Shown here: piece after piece, positions 29,282 to 31,385 of the stretch
Numbering within the stretch: the stretch's first letter is position 1
Layout: every line of letters starts with the position of its first letter
DNA from: Plantago elongata
Taxonomy: Eukaryota > Streptophyta > Magnoliopsida > Lamiales > Plantaginaceae
NCBI GenBank assembly: GCA_036897095.1
Contig: JAYMSP010001509.1
Coordinates: 1 to 31,385, forward strand
DNA length: 31,385 bases
Reading direction: 5' to 3'
Position numbers and translations under genes: made by a program
Notes under the pieces: model-generated
What the model saw: only the letters and a program-made list of their open reading frames with translations
What the model was told of the DNA's origin: nothing
The model's database searches: none

Positions 29282-31385
29282 TCATATCAAATCAGCAACA
29301 TTCATAGGCATCTCATCGATCTGCGTACTGTAGTACTGCTCAATATCTCTAAGGATTTTGATGTCATCACTTTTAACAAAATTTATGGCGACACCCTGCA
29401 CATAATCGGGAAACCCAGAACATTCAAGTTAAATTATTGAATTTTACAGTATTACATAAGAGAAGTTTCAGATACCAAGCAAGAACCGTAAGAAAATATG
29501 ACAGAAAAGAAAGAAGCCATAGATTGTAAACATACCTTCCTCCCAAAACGCCCAGACCTTCCAATGCGATGAATGTAAAGCTCTCGATTGTTTGGCAGAT
29601 CATAATTAATAACCAAGGAAACCTGCAGGAAATCAATCAATGCACCGCATGGGTAATCAGTCACTAGTTATACATATGCGGAAAAGGAATTAAAATGTGC
29701 ATAGAAATTTAATCAGCATATATTCAATGATGCTGGCTACATCAGACATGACTACACCATCGACGCACTACGACTTGTGAGGGCCCAGGTTTCAGTTGAT
29801 TACAAAGTGCTCTGTTGAAACTTCTGAGGTGGATCATATGGTAGGTATGCACATGAAAGTAAAGCTCCAGAATTCTCAAGTTTCATGACTAATCAATAAG
29901 GTCCAAAGTTTTCCCAAAATTAATCAAATTCTCACTTATACCAAATAGACTTGAGTTGAGATCCCCATTGAGGAATAGAAAACATGGGTGCGTCCAAAAT
30001 GGATTTCTAGCATGAGGATTCACAAACACCCCACCCAATTCCTGAATCCCACCCATCGCAGAAGATGACAAAAAGAAAAGGCTACAATTGGAAAAATATA
30101 GTCGGCATACCTGTTGAACATCCAGTCCTCTAGCCCAAACATCTGTTGTGATAAGAACTCGGGTCTGGCCAGATCGGAATTCTTCCATGATAGCATCTCG
30201 CTCCTTCTGTGGCATGTCTCCGTGCATTGATGAGACAGTAAAGTTGTTCTCACGCATTTTTCCTGTTAGCCAATCAACCTATTATGCGGAAAAATAACTC
30301 AGTTATACCAATTCTTAAGGCAACTAATTACTTTGGCACAAAAACTGCATTTAGAAGTTTTTGAATGCTTGTAAGTAACCGGTAATGATCAGGAAGTACT
30401 TGAAGAAACTGCTTGGTATATAGTAACTTGGTGAACCAACAAAGAGATGAATGAATTGATGACCACAGGTAGCTTAAACATGACTATTAATATAGTTAAC
30501 AATCTGAATCATAAATAAGCACCAACCTTTCTCTTTGTGTTACAGAAAATAACAGCCTGAGTAATGGTAAGAGTATCATATAGATCGCACAGAGTGTCAA
30601 ACTTCCATTCCTCCCTTTCTACTGCCACAAAAAATTGCTTGATACCCTGCCACGATAAACAGCTCAAATAAGGAACATGAAATCTGGATGCAAATTCCAG
30701 TGTAGCATTCTAAGCTGGATAGCCAATTAGTATTTGTACGCAGGAAGAAATGAAAAGGTCCAGGTATAGTGTTGAACAAAAAAAAAAAAAGAAGACCCAT
30801 CAAATTAAGTTTCAGATGGTTATACAGACAGGCGTTATAGAAAAGGAAACCCACAAGATTGGCAAGTAGTACCTGAATTGAGCATGTGGTTAGATAAGTG
30901 CCGAAAACAAATAAAAAAGGTAAAGAAATATCAAAACGAACAACAATAATAATAAAATATATCCCTCCTATACAATTGACCATTCCCAAAGGTAGTTGAA
31001 GAAACATTTGTCATAGAAGGTAAAAGGGTTAACCCTGTGCGTCATGCCCATCACACTAGGTGTAGATTATACAATCGAGTTACAATACACCAACCTCCAG
31101 AGTCAGTTCATCACGCTTCACCAGGATACGAACTGGATCAGTCATAAATTTGCTTGTGATCTCTAGTATTTCATTTGGAAGCGTGGCGGAGATCAAGACA
31201 ACCTACATTTAGAATTTTCAATAGTAAATAACCAATACAAGATCTAACAAAAAATCAATTATCTATCAGTTTACCCTGCTACGACCAGCATTATGCGTTT
31301 ATTTGATTACCTGAAGTTCTGGAGGAAGATACCGGTAGACATCATAAATTTGATCCTTAAACCCTCTGCTCAGCATTTCATCAGA
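29282..31385 (-). CDS. EIF4A3: DEAD-box RNA helicase eIF4A-III, C-terminal half (5' part beyond window)
   Basis: eIF4A-III (Arabidopsis RH2) is the RNA clamp of the exon-junction complex, loaded upstream of splice junctions in the nucleus. Exons in gene order: 31311-31385 (cut by the window edge), 31095-31202, 30527-30646, 30111-30278, 29536-29622, 29282-29395. They total 672 nt, 223 aa plus TGA, all phase 0. Visible motifs are SAT (motif III, in LISATLPNE), VIFCNTKRK (motif IV), [13 protein letters not shown] (motif V) and [13 protein letters not shown] (motif VI). ARGLDVQQ, the [11 protein letters not shown] block and the C-terminal MPMNVADLI distinguish eIF4A-III from the initiation factors eIF4A-I/II. 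The DEAD and Walker A motifs lie beyond the right edge; the first visible residues are [20 protein letters not shown]. About 185 N-terminal residues are missing compared with the usual length near 408. Confidence 0.96.
29623..30110 (-). other. eIF4A-III intron, 488 bp
   Basis: The intron between the motif V and motif VI exons. No element was recognised. Confidence 0.7.
30647..31094 (-). other. eIF4A-III intron, 448 bp
   Basis: The intron between the SAT exon and the motif IV exon. It holds an A12-type run near 30779-30791 and nothing else recognisable. Confidence 0.7.

Overview
The window is nuclear DNA of a flowering plant. It is AT-rich, with many short GT-AG introns and compact exons, and its proteins match plant orthologues throughout. 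Eudicot is the safest call. An asterid is possible, but I cannot fix the family from sequence alone. All four protein-coding genes lie on the minus strand. I rebuilt every exon by hand from splice sites and reading phase, and all exon sums close in frame.

Layout, left to right (each gene reads right to left). (1) 47-13503: a BTAF1/MOT1-type Snf2 ATPase (Arabidopsis RGD3), 27 coding exons and 2026 codons visible, with only the extreme C-terminus beyond the left edge; its promoter side is near 14.1 kb. (2) 15231-22519: ABC1K1 (PGR6/ACDO1), a plastid-targeted atypical kinase, complete, 14 exons, 652 aa. (3) 23703-27547: cytosolic tryptophanyl-tRNA synthetase, complete, 11 exons, 400 aa. (4) 29282-31385: the C-terminal half of a DEAD-box helicase of the eIF4A-III type (exon-junction complex), 6 exons, 223 aa visible, with the N-terminal half beyond the right edge.

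The genes do not form a pathway. Three serve core expression (TBP dynamics, tRNA charging, exon-junction complex) and one serves chloroplast plastoglobules. They are co-directional housekeeping neighbours with separate intergenic spacers.

The non-genic interest is in repeats. A 978-bp solo LTR (copia-like ends, perfect 5-bp target duplication) sits antisense in an ABC1K1 intron. A very short tRNA-headed SINE-like insert with a 14-bp target duplication sits in BTAF1 intron 1. There are tandem duplications of about 100 bp in a BTAF1 intron, 95 bp upstream of ABC1K1, and about 195 bp across the exon 2 splice acceptor of the TrpRS gene. An in-frame 69-bp tandem repeat in BTAF1 produces three DLN boxes. 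I see no CRISPR array, bacterial operon, viral gene or functional tRNA/rRNA gene, and no clearly new biological system.
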